DNA of 64,000 bases from Gramella sp. Hel_I_59. GTDB lineage: Bacteria > Bacteroidota > Bacteroidia > Flavobacteriales > Flavobacteriaceae. The notes under the pieces are model-generated. The model had not been told where the DNA came from, did not search any database, and saw nothing but the letters and a program-made list of their open reading frames with translations. How positions within the stretch are numbered: the first letter of the stretch is position 1; each line of letters starts with the position of its first letter. This document shows, one piece after another, positions 17,126 to 26,745 of the stretch. The DNA lies in contig NZ_VFME01000001.1 in NCBI RefSeq assembly GCF_006714895.1, positions 2,232,001-2,296,000 on the forward strand, in the 5' to 3' direction. Position numbers and translations under genes: made by a program.

Positions 17126-17965
17126 ATGAAGAAAAATCTACTTATCAAATCCGTATATTATTTCGTATTTCTAATTTCGTACGTAACTTTTTCTCAGGAA
17201 AGAGTTATAGAAGGAATCGTTACAAACTCAAAGAATGAAAATTTAGATTTTGTAAATATTGGAATCAAAAATAAAAATATTGGCACTATTACAGATGAAG
17301 AAGGAAACTTTCAATTAGTTATAAATGATAAAAATAAAGAAGATACTTTATCTTTCTCTTATGTCGGTTTTGGAGAATTAAACTTGAGAATATCAGATGT
17401 AATAAATAATGATATTAAGAATTTCAAGTTGAAAGAAAAATCTACCGAACTAGATGAAATTGTTATTCATACAAAAAAGAAAAAGGAGAAAGAATTGGGC
17501 ACAACTTCTTACGTATCAATGGTCGCAGGTTATGTTCGTGCTGACAATGACAAAAACAAGAACATCCAGGAATTTGCAAAGGAACTTAAAATTAAAAAGC
17601 CTTCTAAAATCCTAGATTTGAATATTAACTTATTTAATGTGAATGTAGATACTACAAGTTTTAGAGTGAATTTTTACAGTATTAAAGATGACCTTCCTTT
17701 CGAAAAGATTTCTTCTAAGAATATAATTATAGAACAAAATATAGAAAACGGATGGAATTCATTTGACTTAGAAAAATTTAATTTAAAATTTGAGAACCCT
17801 GTATTTATCACATTAGAATATCTTCCTAAAACTAAAGACGAGGAAGAACCTTTTCGTTATAGCGGACAATTATTAGGTAAAAGTATAACTAGATCTTCTA
17901 GTTTCGGAACTTGGGATATCAAGAAAGGAATTTCAATGTCAATGTACGTGACAGTAGAACAATAA
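17126..17965 (+). CDS. Secreted CarboxypepD_reg-like protein
   Basis: 279 aa. Signal peptide (residues 1-23, ending YVTFSQ). Residues 25-105 (RVIEGIVTNSKNENLDFVNIGIKNKNIGTITDEEGNF... LSFSYVGF) form the carboxypeptidase-D regulatory-like beta domain common at the N-terminus of Bacteroidetes outer-membrane receptors. No TonB-dependent barrel follows; the C-terminal 150 residues are an unrecognised beta-rich domain. Probably periplasmic. Confidence 0.8.
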   Translation: MKKNLLIKSVYYFVFLISYVTFSQERVIEGIVTNSKNENLDFVNIGIKNKNIGTITDEEGNFQLVINDKNKEDTLSFSYVGFGELNLRISDVINNDIKNFKLKEKSTELDEIVIHTKKKKEKELGTTSYVSMVAGYVRADNDKNKNIQEFAKELKIKKPSKILDLNINLFNVNVDTTSFRVNFYSIKDDLPFEKISSKNIIIEQNIENGWNSFDLEKFNLKFENPVFITLEYLPKTKDEEEPFRYSGQLLGKSITRSSSFGTWDIKKGISMSMYVTVEQ

Positions 17966-17970
17966 ACTAT

Positions 17971-18103
17971 TGCCAACATCGGTTCATCGCAAATAACGGG
18001 TTTTCTCGAGAAAATGTAATTTTAGAAACCAGGAAAGAAAATAACTAAGCCGACAAGTCCGCGTCCCTACTCCCGCAACTTGCGATAACCGTAACCGTTA
18101 TAT
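17971..18103 (+). repeat. attC 15 (type B)
   Basis: R'' TGCCAAC (17971-17977), R' GTTATAT (18097-18103). Unpaired C; centre variant TTTTCTCGAGAAAATG. Confidence 0.92.
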
Positions 18104-18130
18104 GCAACCGCCACAAAAATTATTTTATAA

Positions 18131-18682
18131 ATGAGAAAGACATTTGAAAAAATTCAATACTTAAAACCACTTTCCAAAAAAGATGTAAAGGGTCAATTAA
18201 ATCCGGAAAACAAAAATGTTTTCAGTGCATTAGTAGATTTAAGAAATAAAAACATTTTTCCTACTCTTTATTTAGATTTTCTTGAAAAGACAGATCCTCA
18301 AAATAGTAAAGAATTAGCTCAAAAATTTCTAGACATTGCAATTTTTGCTAACTCAAATATGTCCACTGAAAATATACACGAGTGGTTTTTAAATGGCCAA
18401 ATTCCTAGAACATATTTTTATGGTATTCAGTCAATGTCCTCACTTAGACAAGATATTGAAAGACTTAATACATTAGAAAAAAATCAAGATAATGTGGTTC
18501 AAAGAATTAACAAGATAGAAGAAAAACAATCAGATAAAGGCAGTAAAAGTCTATCTGATCGAATGCAAAAGGCAAGGGATTCATATAATGAACTGGACGA
18601 ACTTATTTTAAACGCCCAGGAAAATGTTGTGAATACCATTTACCAAATAGAATCAAAACTAGCCACAGGAAGAAAAATATGA
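18131..18682 (+). CDS. Hypothetical protein, candidate partner of RES protein
   Basis: 183 aa, not recognised. Helical; residues 115-150 likely form a coiled coil (IERLNTLEKNQDNVVQRINKIEEKQ). Its stop overlaps the next start by 4 bases (ATGA), so the two are translationally coupled. It lacks the Xre helix-turn-helix and DUF2384 of usual RES antitoxins. An antitoxin role is inferred from position only. Confidence 0.6.
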   Translation: MRKTFEKIQYLKPLSKKDVKGQLNPENKNVFSALVDLRNKNIFPTLYLDFLEKTDPQNSKELAQKFLDIAIFANSNMSTENIHEWFLNGQIPRTYFYGIQSMSSLRQDIERLNTLEKNQDNVVQRINKIEEKQSDKGSKSLSDRMQKARDSYNELDELILNAQENVVNTIYQIESKLATGRKI

Positions 18683-19644
18683 AAATTTACAGAGCAATTG
18701 AATTTAGCCAACTAATTTGGCTTACTTCAGATTACGCAAAACTTGTTTGGGAATCACTAAGTTTCGATGAGGCTAAAAAATTACAAAACTGGTGGTTTTA
18801 TGATGAACATCTTGAAAATAAAAGATTAATAATCAAAGATATATGTGATAATTCAAGTACAGATTTCTTCACGAAAAGCTTAGATTATAACGCGATGCAA
18901 GGAGGAAGATTTAATCCTTCAAAAAGTTTTGGTGTTATATATTCATCTAATCATCCTCTTGTATCTGCGCTTGAAGTTCTATATCATCAATTCGACGGTG
19001 CGTTACCTCTTTATTCAAGAATGAAGAAAAATAACAGAAAGTTTACTTCTACCTTCAATGTCAAGATTCCACGAAAATTAGAATCGCTCATAATTGCCTT
19101 TGAAATTGAAATTGATGAAGATTTATGCACAAAAGAAATTTGTAATGATGAGGAGGGTTTAAAAGATTTATGTCAAACTATTGGCTTTAATAGATATATA
19201 GGTGACAATTTTGGACGTGACTTCATTTTTGGTAATGACTATGAAATTTCTAGATTACTAGGAACTTATTTACATACAGAAGAAGATGGTTCGTTTAAAG
19301 TCCCTTCAGCAAGAATTGATTACGAATTCCAAGATGAAAAGAAGATCAGAAATTTTATTATTCCTGAAAAAAACTACGATAACTCTAAAATTAAATTAAC
19401 AGGGAACTTTTTTGAATTTGAATGTAATATAGACCTTGAAAGTTCTAACCACAGCGAACATCCAGTTTCAATTAAACTTGAAGGAAAAAATGGAAAAGAA
19501 AACTTATCATTTTCCCTTGATCCAAAACCAAGCAAACGATATACTAAAAATCAATTCATAAAATATCTACCCACTACAGGAAATAACGATGACAGAAAAA
19601 ATCATTATCGAGAGGTAGAAATTCAAAAGTTTAAAGAAAACTAG
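18679..19644 (+). CDS. RES-domain protein (candidate NAD-consuming toxin)
   Basis: 321 aa. Starts KIYRAIEF and contains GGRFNPSKSFGVIYSSNHPLVSALEVLYH (residues 75-103), the RES pattern GxRFNpxg..xYxS...SALE. RES toxins of classic Xre-RES pairs are about 150-230 aa and degrade NAD+; here a C-terminal extension of about 100 residues follows. Second gene of the cassette, overlapping the first by 4 bases. Toxicity is inferred from the family. Confidence 0.72.
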   Translation: MKIYRAIEFSQLIWLTSDYAKLVWESLSFDEAKKLQNWWFYDEHLENKRLIIKDICDNSSTDFFTKSLDYNAMQGGRFNPSKSFGVIYSSNHPLVSALEVLYHQFDGALPLYSRMKKNNRKFTSTFNVKIPRKLESLIIAFEIEIDEDLCTKEICNDEEGLKDLCQTIGFNRYIGDNFGRDFIFGNDYEISRLLGTYLHTEEDGSFKVPSARIDYEFQDEKKIRNFIIPEKNYDNSKIKLTGNFFEFECNIDLESSNHSEHPVSIKLEGKNGKENLSFSLDPKPSKRYTKNQFIKYLPTTGNNDDRKNHYREVEIQKFKEN

Positions 19645-19652
19645 GCGGCAGC

Positions 19653-19786
19653 ATATAACAACGGTTCACCGCAAATAACGGGTGGTTCGCTGTAAATTGT
19701 TATTTTAGAGACCAATTATTAAAAGAACTAATCCGACAAATCCGCGTCCTTACTCCCCTAACTTGCGGTAACCGGGACCGTTGGCA
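19653..19786 (+). repeat. attC 16 (type B variant)
   Basis: R'' ATATAAC (19653-19659), R' GTTGGCA (19780-19786). Left arm CGGTTcACCGCAA and right arm TTGCGGTAACCG: the T-to-C change on the left is matched by A-to-G on the right, a compensatory pair supporting the fold. Confidence 0.9.
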
Positions 19787-19802
19787 AAAATTATCAAGAG
19801 GA

Positions 19803-20597
19803 GTGAAAAAAGAAGATAAATTATTGAGGTTATCATTTCTAATATCTTTATTGATATTGTTAATAAATGATTTCTATTTAAAGTATGAATTCCATAATGA
19901 GTTCACTGGAAAATTATCTGACTTTGCCGGACTATTTGCCTTTCCTTATTTTATTGCAACTGTTTTTGAAAAGCGAATTAGAGCGATATATATTCTAACT
20001 GCTTTCTTATTTATTTGGTGGAAAACACCTTATTCCCAGCAAGTAATCGATATTTTAAATGATCATGGAATGTTAGTAAATAGAGTAATTGATTACTCTG
20101 ATTTAATTGCATTATTTATTATCCCCGTTTCATATAGATTTTGGAAATCAAAAAGTAATTTTAAACTATCTTCTAAAAGAATATTTAGACCTATTGTTAT
20201 AACAATTTGTTGCTTTTCATTTTTAGCAACTACAATTCAGCAAAAATCAGAAGAATACAACCTGAAATCTGATTATAAATTGAATACTCAAATTAAGTAT
20301 GAGGACGCTGTAAAAAAATTAAGAATAATCCGAAACGATAGTATAGAGGCTCTATATTATTGGATACAGTTCCCTGAAAGAGACGGAAATATTATGACAC
20401 GAATAGATCTGATGAAAAATGATGAAGGTAATTTAAATATTAAATTAGACAGTATTTTAGATTTTTCGATTCCTAATACAGGAGGTTTCTTTGGAATGAA
20501 ATACGATAAAGAAAATGCAAAGTATTTCAGGAAACTTTCACAAAACGAAATAGAAGACTTCTTCCATCGCCAAATTAAGGAAGAATTAGAAAGATAA
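19803..20597 (+). CDS. Multi-pass membrane protein, unknown
   Basis: 264 aa from GTG 19803. Four to five hydrophobic helices in the first 150 residues (LSFLISLLILLINDFYL, KLSDFAGLFAFPYFIATVF, IYILTAFLFIWW, YSDLIALFIIPVSY), then a soluble part of about 110 residues. The GKLSDFAGLFAFPY motif looks conserved, but I cannot name the family. Confidence 0.6.
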   Translation: MKKEDKLLRLSFLISLLILLINDFYLKYEFHNEFTGKLSDFAGLFAFPYFIATVFEKRIRAIYILTAFLFIWWKTPYSQQVIDILNDHGMLVNRVIDYSDLIALFIIPVSYRFWKSKSNFKLSSKRIFRPIVITICCFSFLATTIQQKSEEYNLKSDYKLNTQIKYEDAVKKLRIIRNDSIEALYYWIQFPERDGNIMTRIDLMKNDEGNLNIKLDSILDFSIPNTGGFFGMKYDKENAKYFRKLSQNEIEDFFHRQIKEELER

Positions 20598-20602
20598 CAT
20601 TT

Positions 20603-20732
20603 GCCAACATAGGTTCATCGCAAATAACGGGTTTAGTCGAAAAAGTGTAATTTTAGAAACCAAGAAAAAAACGGTAAGCCGACAAGTCCGCGTCCCTATT
20701 CCCGCAACTTGCGATAACCGTAACCGTTAGCC
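20603..20732 (+). repeat. attC 17 (type B)
   Basis: R'' TGCCAAC (20603-20609), R' GTTAGCC (20726-20732). Left arm AGGTTcATCGCAA with one change; slightly shorter centre (130 bp overall). Confidence 0.9.
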
Positions 20733-20748
20733 ACCATATTAAACAGAC

Positions 20749-21591
20749 ATGTGGAACTATAAGAAATCAAGACTTGAAACTGAAAGAATAGAACTGATAC
20801 AGTTCTTTAAAAAGAAGTTGAAATTTTTAATTGATGATTTTGACTTTTCGCAAAGTTTGGAGAAGGAATTTGATAAATATCCGGGTGGCGCAAAATATTA
20901 CTATTTAAAATACACCAATTATCAGAGGCAAAGACAAATAGAAATTATAATTCATAGAAATAGCGATTACAGACTTTGGACAATTAAAAAGCTAAATGGT
21001 TCTATGATACCTGATTTTTATGACAATGAAAATATAGTTAGTATTACAGACTTAGACTTAATGGCTGACCCAAAAACCTTTAATCATATTAAACATGCTG
21101 TGTTCACAGAAGAGAAAAAGCGAAAGTATGTTTTGGAAATGATTGAATTACTTAAAATACATTGGTTAAAACTTATTGAGGGATCTTATTGGATTGATAG
21201 AGCAACAATTGATAAAATATCATTAAATAAATGGCAAGTAAAATCTGGCTTTAGGAGAGATAAACTTCTCGAAAAGATTAAAACAGAATTTAAATTTCTT
21301 GAAAACTATGGTTATAAAATAATATATGATACCAACTTATTACCTCCACATAAACAATCTCCTACATGTGAAGTTATTTATTCCAACTTTAATAAGAATG
21401 ATAATTATGCAATTTTGAATGATTATAAAGATTATGGATTTCAAATTGATCATTTCATCGATAATAGACTAAAAGGTGAAATGATAAATCATGTTTTAAC
21501 TGAGAATCAAGACAAAGATTGGAAATTTGTAACTAAAATGGCAAATTGGTTAGAAAGTAATTTAGAAAATACGGTGGCTAACAACGGTTAA
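20749..21591 (+). CDS. Hypothetical cytosolic protein
   Basis: 280 aa, not recognised; no signal or membrane helix. Rich in Lys, Asp and Tyr. The reading frame ends inside attC 18, which encodes the last residues VANNG and the stop. Confidence 0.6.
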   Translation: MWNYKKSRLETERIELIQFFKKKLKFLIDDFDFSQSLEKEFDKYPGGAKYYYLKYTNYQRQRQIEIIIHRNSDYRLWTIKKLNGSMIPDFYDNENIVSITDLDLMADPKTFNHIKHAVFTEEKKRKYVLEMIELLKIHWLKLIEGSYWIDRATIDKISLNKWQVKSGFRRDKLLEKIKTEFKFLENYGYKIIYDTNLLPPHKQSPTCEVIYSNFNKNDNYAILNDYKDYGFQIDHFIDNRLKGEMINHVLTENQDKDWKFVTKMANWLESNLENTVANNG

Positions 21592-21708
21592 TCGCCAATA
21601 GACGGTAGCGTTAGAAAGAAAATAATTAACTTGATCAACAAACCAATACTAAGCCGACAAATCCGCGTCTCTTACTCCGCCAACTGGCGATAACCGGGAC
21701 CGTTGTAA
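21576..21708 (+). repeat. attC 18 (type A)
   Basis: R'' GGCTAAC (21576-21582), R' GTTGTAA (21702-21708). Unpaired A; spacer GGACC. Confidence 0.92.
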
Positions 21709-21754
21709 AAAATGGTGCGTTGAAGATTTTAAATGAACCTCAGGAATATTAAAC

Positions 21755-22336
21755 ATGAAAAAGATAGTTGTATATATTAGTCTAATTTTTTTATGCTATA
21801 AAAGTTTAGCACAAAATCATATTAAGATTATTCAAAATGTTTTAAATGAAGAATTTGAAATTATCAGTAATGACGGAGTTATTTTTAAAACTGCTGGAAA
21901 TGACAATTTAATTCAATTTATAAATAATAAAAATAAGATTTTAAATAGTGGAGACTATGAGTTTGACGATCTATCAACTCGTATAAATTTTAAAAATTTT
22001 GAAGCTATTTTTAATGATAGTCAGGTAGAAAATTTTAAGCTTCAATTAACCAATAATTATGTTCTAAAATATTTAGAATTACCAAACCATATTAAACGTG
22101 AGAATTTTAAAAATGAACTAAATAAAGAGAACTCAAAAAATGGAATACCACCAGAAACAGGCATATATTATTTTACGATAAGTAATTTAGTTGTTAGCAA
22201 GAACTCTCAGTATATTCTATTTGAATACTCAAAGGGAATTCCTGGAAACATGATTGGAGGAATAAAAATTTACAAAAAGGAATTACATAAAAATGATTAT
22301 GATTTGCTAGCTGAGGCTAATGGTTGGATGGAGTAA
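21755..22336 (+). CDS. Secreted hypothetical protein
   Basis: 193 aa. Signal peptide MKKIVVYISLIFLCYKSLAQ, cleaved after LAQ. The rest is Asn/Lys-rich and not recognised. The cassette ends are complementary over 16 of 18 bases (21702-21719 with 22359-22376). Confidence 0.6.
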   Translation: MKKIVVYISLIFLCYKSLAQNHIKIIQNVLNEEFEIISNDGVIFKTAGNDNLIQFINNKNKILNSGDYEFDDLSTRINFKNFEAIFNDSQVENFKLQLTNNYVLKYLELPNHIKRENFKNELNKENSKNGIPPETGIYYFTISNLVVSKNSQYILFEYSKGIPGNMIGGIKIYKKELHKNDYDLLAEANGWME

Positions 22337-22369
22337 AAATTTAAAAAATATCCTCGTTCGCACCACATT

Positions 22370-22503
22370 TTACAACATCGGTTAATTGCCAATAACGGGC
22401 AGTTTGGTGAAAATGGTTATTTTAGACACCAATTATTAAAATCACTAATCCGACAAATCCAAGTCCTTAATCCCGCAACTTGCAATAACCGTAACCGTTG
22501 TAG
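22370..22503 (+). repeat. attC 19 (type B variant)
   Basis: R'' TTACAAC (22370-22376), R' GTTGTAG (22497-22503). Left arm CGGTTaATTGC pairs with GCAATAACCG: a second compensatory change (CG to TA) relative to other sites. Centre more divergent. Confidence 0.88.
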
Positions 22504-22522
22504 TGCATTTTCACAAAAAGTA

Positions 22523-22951
22523 ATGATTTTAAAATTTGTCAAATTCAACTTACTCTTAATTATTCTTGTTGCAATTTTTTCATGTGGAGGATTTGGCTTC
22601 ACATATGAGAAACAAATTGATAATAATATTTATTTAATTGCTACAGACGTGATGAACCAGATGAGTTTAAGTTATAAAGTCTCTGGGAATAGTTACGTTG
22701 GAATGATTGATGAAACTGTATTTGAAATTCAATACAATGAACGTTTCATAATAGCAAAGCAACATCCTAAAAATAGAAACGATCAAATATTAAAAGATCT
22801 GACCTATTATTATATAATTGATTTGAATAAAGAAATAAAAGCTTCTAAAAAACCAAGTCAATTAACTAAGCAAGAATTTTTTGAGCAAATGAATAAAAAT
22901 AATATTTCAGAACCTTTGGTTAATGTGATAAATTTTAGAGAGTTACAATAA
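22523..22951 (+). CDS. Lipoprotein, DUF3997-like
   Basis: 142 aa. Lipoprotein signal with IFSCGGFG (Cys21). FTYEKQIDNNIYLIATDVMNQMSLSYKV resembles the start of DUF3997 proteins. Function unknown. Followed directly by attC 20. Confidence 0.6.
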   Translation: MILKFVKFNLLLIILVAIFSCGGFGFTYEKQIDNNIYLIATDVMNQMSLSYKVSGNSYVGMIDETVFEIQYNERFIIAKQHPKNRNDQILKDLTYYYIIDLNKEIKASKKPSQLTKQEFFEQMNKNNISEPLVNVINFRELQ

Positions 22952-23079
22952 AAACGCACAACAACAACGGTTAATCGCCAATAAACGGCAGCGTTAGAAA
23001 GAAAACAATTAACTTGACCAACAAACCAATACTAAGCCGACAGATCCGAGTTCCTTACTCCGCCAACTGGCGATAACCG

Positions 23080-24308
23080 TATTCCAAGGTTAAATCCAAG
23101 CCTTTTGTGCTAATTTTTTCAGGCTGCAAATCTTTGTAATTCCACATAAGGCGTTCCTCTCTTCACCACTGCAAACACTCTGGATAACAGTTTATTGCGG
23201 ACATTGTTTAGCGCAATCATCTTTAACTTACCTTCCTCCCGCTTTTTCTTATAATATTGCCGTAATTCACTGTCATATTGAATGGCTGTACAGGCCGCCA
23301 TGCTAAGCAGGCTCTTCATTTGCCGATCTCCCATCGGGTGGCATTTTCGCTTTTTGTGAATACTGCTTCCCGAACTATGACCAAAGGGAGCCGTCCCACA
23401 ATAACTGGAGAATTGGCGCCAGCTATTAAAGCGTTCAAAATTATTGGTGTGATAAAGCAACTGGGCGCCTACAACTAAACCAACACCTTTTAAAGAAGTG
23501 ATCAACTTATAATTTTGCGATAATGCCTCAGAAGTCTTTATCAGTGATTTTAGTTGCTTCTCTATTTTATTTATTTGAGAAGTCAGGTGAGTAATAGAGC
23601 TTACAAGCGTTTTACAACAGGTATCTGTAGAACTGCTGCTGAGCAACTTTTTCAGCTCTGAAAGGGTATTCTTCAATCCCGTACGACTACGAACCAGCTG
23701 ATCACGCAAAGCCAGCAACCTGCCTACTTCTAATAGTTCATTATCTTTCAGCTCACTCGGTGAAAGTTCCTCACGGTGAAGCCAGCCATACCTGGCGATC
23801 ATCATGGCATCTACCACGTCATTCTTCTCTCTGATCACTCCGGAAGAACGTTTGATTACTACAGGATTTTCCTGTACATATACCTGCTTCTTTGAAGATA
23901 AATACAACGCTAACTTCAAGGAATAATGACCGGTATTCTCAAAACAGAAAAACACTTTTTGTTCCTTACCGTTAGCCCATTGCAACAAGGCTTTATAACC
24001 CTTCACATCATTACTGAACTCCCGATGGGAACTACGATTGTAAGCATAGGCATCTAACTTGTTTTTTGAAACATCAATTCCGATTACTTCTTGGTAATTT
24101 TTCATATTTTTAAAAAATTATTATTTGAAGGGCGCATTAACTAACTCCTTTAACGGGTCCATAATAAGACCTGGTATTCCAAATGGTTCTTGCTGCCCGT
24201 ATGAAGAATGGAGGACTCTTACGGCTATTGGATCTGTAATCTCGAGACCGTTTTAGTTCTCCTCCTTCTTCATCTCAAAGGTATATTTATTAATAAGCGA
24301 AGTAAAGG
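23080..24308 (-). mobile_element. IS110-family element, copy 2
   Basis: 1,229 bp, same boundaries and orientation as copy 1. By eye I see no base differences from copy 1, which suggests recent spread. Predicted bridge RNA about 24106-24269. Confidence 0.93.
23119..24105 (-). CDS. IS110-family DEDD transposase, copy 2
   Basis: 328 aa, identical in translation to the copy at 11813-12799, with DEDD and Transposase_20 domains intact, so presumably active. Confidence 0.95.
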   Translation of the reverse strand: MKNYQEVIGIDVSKNKLDAYAYNRSSHREFSNDVKGYKALLQWANGKEQKVFFCFENTGHYSLKLALYLSSKKQVYVQENPVVIKRSSGVIREKNDVVDAMMIARYGWLHREELSPSELKDNELLEVGRLLALRDQLVRSRTGLKNTLSELKKLLSSSSTDTCCKTLVSSITHLTSQINKIEKQLKSLIKTSEALSQNYKLITSLKGVGLVVGAQLLYHTNNFERFNSWRQFSSYCGTAPFGHSSGSSIHKKRKCHPMGDRQMKSLLSMAACTAIQYDSELRQYYKKKREEGKLKMIALNNVRNKLLSRVFAVVKRGTPYVELQRFAA

Positions 24309-24326
24309 AGACCGTTGCCTACAATT

Positions 24327-24932
24327 ATGAAAGAAAGTGAATATTTAAAAGGATATTATGACATAGACATTGGATTAACATTGCTGTTTAATTCAATTTA
24401 TGGTGAAGATGAGTATTATAATTTTAAAGAAACAACCACTCTTCCGAATTATAAAAAGCAATTTATAAAGCTCTTAAACACATTAAGAAAATCATTTAAA
24501 GAAACATGTTTAAATACAGATTCGTCTCATTTAAAAGAAATTGACATTCTAATAAATGAAGAAATAAATGAAATCAAAACAGCTAAAACCGTAGAAAAGA
24601 TTTACGAAAATTTAGTCATTTTTTTTCCGAAACTGTGTTTTCTTTTCATTGGTAGAATTCCAAATAATTGGTCTAAAAGAACAAAAGATAATAGAAACTC
24701 CTGGCAACTAAATGACTTTAGACAGATTGAATATCATCAAAATGAAAAGCAGAAATTTGATTATTTAATCCACTTATTAAAACTGGATCAAATTGAGGAA
24801 TTAAAAGACTTAAAATATAATGGTGTAATTGAAAAATACAGATCTTCAAAAAAAGAAAAGGAAGTTTTTATGAACTGGTTCTTACGCACATATCCTGAAA
24901 CTTATATAAGATTATTTAAAAGGTCAATTTGA
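24327..24932 (+). CDS. Hypothetical cytosolic protein
   Basis: 201 aa from ATG 24327; a TTG at 24315 lies in the R' box. Mostly helical with many Lys/Glu and a short hydrophobic patch (VIFFPKLCFLFIG), no signal peptide. Not recognised. Confidence 0.6.
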   Translation: MKESEYLKGYYDIDIGLTLLFNSIYGEDEYYNFKETTTLPNYKKQFIKLLNTLRKSFKETCLNTDSSHLKEIDILINEEINEIKTAKTVEKIYENLVIFFPKLCFLFIGRIPNNWSKRTKDNRNSWQLNDFRQIEYHQNEKQKFDYLIHLLKLDQIEELKDLKYNGVIEKYRSSKKEKEVFMNWFLRTYPETYIRLFKRSI

Positions 24933-24954
24933 AAGTTTGTAACATCATAACTGT

Positions 24955-25087
24955 AGGCAACAACGGTTAATCGCCAATAAGCGGCACCGTTAGTAAGAAA
25001 ATAATTAACTTGACCAACGAACCAATACTAAGCCGACAAATCCGCGTCCCTTACTCCGCCAACTGGCGATAACCGAGACCGTTCTAC
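24955..25087 (+). repeat. attC 21 (type A)
   Basis: R'' AGGCAAC (24955-24961), R' GTTCTAC (25081-25087). The R' box departs from the usual GTTRRRY. Unpaired A. Confidence 0.91.
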
Positions 25088-25100
25088 GCAATTTTCATAT

Positions 25101-25970
25101 ATGAGAGAACTTTATTATGATGTATATAACTGGATAAAGCATCCGGATGAGGTAAGATTAACTCTAAGTTCAGGAGAAAAAATAAAAATAGTCTCAAAAA
25201 TATTAATCTTAGAATTATTTGTAGGGCTACTATTTCTAGGACTAATTTACCTTATAGATTCTTATGTTTTAAATCTGGATATGCCATTGGATGATTCTCA
25301 TTTAATACTGATCTTCTTATTAATGGTTGTGATAGCTCCCATGATTGAAGAATTCATATTCAGATTCCCTCTAAAATATAAAAGAAATTATTTACTAAAA
25401 TTTATAAACTATTTATCTAGAGGATGGCTAAAAGATAGGTGGGGTTCATTTTTTAAGTATTTTTTATACCTGTCAGTTATAGTATTTGGAATGATTCACT
25501 TACCAAATTATAATAATAGCGAGACTTTATTTTTTATTATATCACCAATTTTAGTGGGTAGTCAATTAATTGGAGGTGTTTTTTTGAGTTATACTAGAAT
25601 AAAATTGGGCTTTATTTGGTCAATTCTCCAACATTCTGCCTTCAATTTAGTTATTTTACTATTTGGATTAATTATTTCCCACAACCAAATTATTACAGAA
25701 GAATCTAATGAAGACTTTTCAATAAAAATTATTGAACAAGCATATGTGGACAAGAATGAAACGTACTATAAAAGCAAATTTAATGAAGATACAATATTCT
25801 ATATTGAAGCAAATGATATCAGTTTATCCAGCTTTATAGACTCCTTAAAAATAAAAGAGTTTCACCAATTTGAAGATAAATGGGTTGATGTTAAAATAAA
25901 TAGTTCAAATGGGATGATGAGAAAGGAATTAGAAACCTTCTTGAGGAAAACAATTAAACCTGAGGAATAA
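25101..25970 (+). CDS. CPBP-family intramembrane protease
   Basis: 289 aa with about six hydrophobic helices. APMIEEFIFRFP (Glu83, Glu84, Arg88), GMIHLPN (His133) and ILQHSAFN (His178, Asn182) are the catalytic motifs 1, 2 and 4 of the CPBP/CAAX (Abi) family. It would act in the membrane as a metal-type protease. The C-terminal 80 residues form a soluble extension. Members are linked to bacteriocin immunity and self-defence, but the partner here is unknown. Confidence 0.85.
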   Translation: MRELYYDVYNWIKHPDEVRLTLSSGEKIKIVSKILILELFVGLLFLGLIYLIDSYVLNLDMPLDDSHLILIFLLMVVIAPMIEEFIFRFPLKYKRNYLLKFINYLSRGWLKDRWGSFFKYFLYLSVIVFGMIHLPNYNNSETLFFIISPILVGSQLIGGVFLSYTRIKLGFIWSILQHSAFNLVILLFGLIISHNQIITEESNEDFSIKIIEQAYVDKNETYYKSKFNEDTIFYIEANDISLSSFIDSLKIKEFHQFEDKWVDVKINSSNGMMRKELETFLRKTIKPEE

Positions 25971-25977
25971 AAACTGC

Positions 25978-26110
25978 GTAGAACAACGGTTCATCGCCAA
26001 TAAGCGGCACCGTTAGTAAAAAAATAATTAACTTGACCAACAACCAAATACTAAGCCGACAAATCCGCGTTCCCTACTCCGCCAACTGGCGATAACCGAG
26101 ATAGTTACCT
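25978..26110 (+). repeat. attC 22 (type A)
   Basis: R'' GTAGAAC (25978-25984), R' GTTACCT (26104-26110). TGCGTAGAAC exactly matches the non-standard start GTTCTACGCA. Unpaired C; spacer AGATA. Confidence 0.92.
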
Positions 26111-26132
26111 GCAAGCGGACAAAAAATCGTAA

Positions 26133-26585
26133 ATGAACATAATCGAAAAAATAAAAGAGTTTTTTAGAAAGAAAGAATATATTGAAATTCAAGATTTCGA
26201 TTTAAAAAAATATGATGTCCGATTTAAAGAAATTGATGAAGAAAAATTAATAGATATTTCATCCTATATAAAAAAGCATTTAAAAAATTCAAATAATCTA
26301 AAAGTTGATGAAACATTAAATGAAAATGAAAGTCAAGAATTTAAAAAGTTTGATAATCTGATTTCGAAAATAGATCAAATTCTCAGAGATGACTTTAATG
26401 AAACATTCTCACAAAGTGAAAAAATGAGCTGGGAATTCTGTTACTTTATCGAGAATAAAAATGGATATATCTTTATAAACAATTCACTAACTAAAACAGA
26501 TCAAACCATAGGAAATGTAATTTATTCTTTAGCTATAATTAGGAAATTTAATAACTCATATTTCCTTTGGGACTTAAATGAATGA
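26133..26585 (+). CDS. Hypothetical cytosolic protein
   Basis: 150 aa, not recognised. Lys/Asn/Ile-rich, helical in the first 100 residues. Sole gene of its cassette. Confidence 0.55.
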   Translation: MNIIEKIKEFFRKKEYIEIQDFDLKKYDVRFKEIDEEKLIDISSYIKKHLKNSNNLKVDETLNENESQEFKKFDNLISKIDQILRDDFNETFSQSEKMSWEFCYFIENKNGYIFINNSLTKTDQTIGNVIYSLAIIRKFNNSYFLWDLNE

Positions 26586-26602
26586 TTGTGCAAACCGCCA
26601 GC

Positions 26603-26735
26603 AGGTAACAACGGTTAATCGCCAATAGCCGGCAGCGTTAGAAAGAAAATAATTAACTTGACTAACAAAACAATACTAAGCCGACAAATCCGCGTCCCTT
26701 ACTCCGCCAACTGGCGATAACCGAGACCGTTATAT
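26603..26735 (+). repeat. attC 23 (type A)
   Basis: R'' AGGTAAC (26603-26609), R' GTTATAT (26729-26735). Unpaired A. Cassette complementarity resumes (GCGG/CCGC) beyond the 10-11 mispairs. Confidence 0.92.
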
Positions 26736-26745
26736 GCTATATTTT

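Larger units (their letters stand above)
22959..24320 (+). repeat. attC 20 (type A), interrupted by IS copy 2
   Basis: R'' CAACAAC (22959-22965), left part to ATAACCG at 23079; then the IS; right part AGACC and R' GTTGCCT (24314-24320). Unpaired A. Confidence 0.9.
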
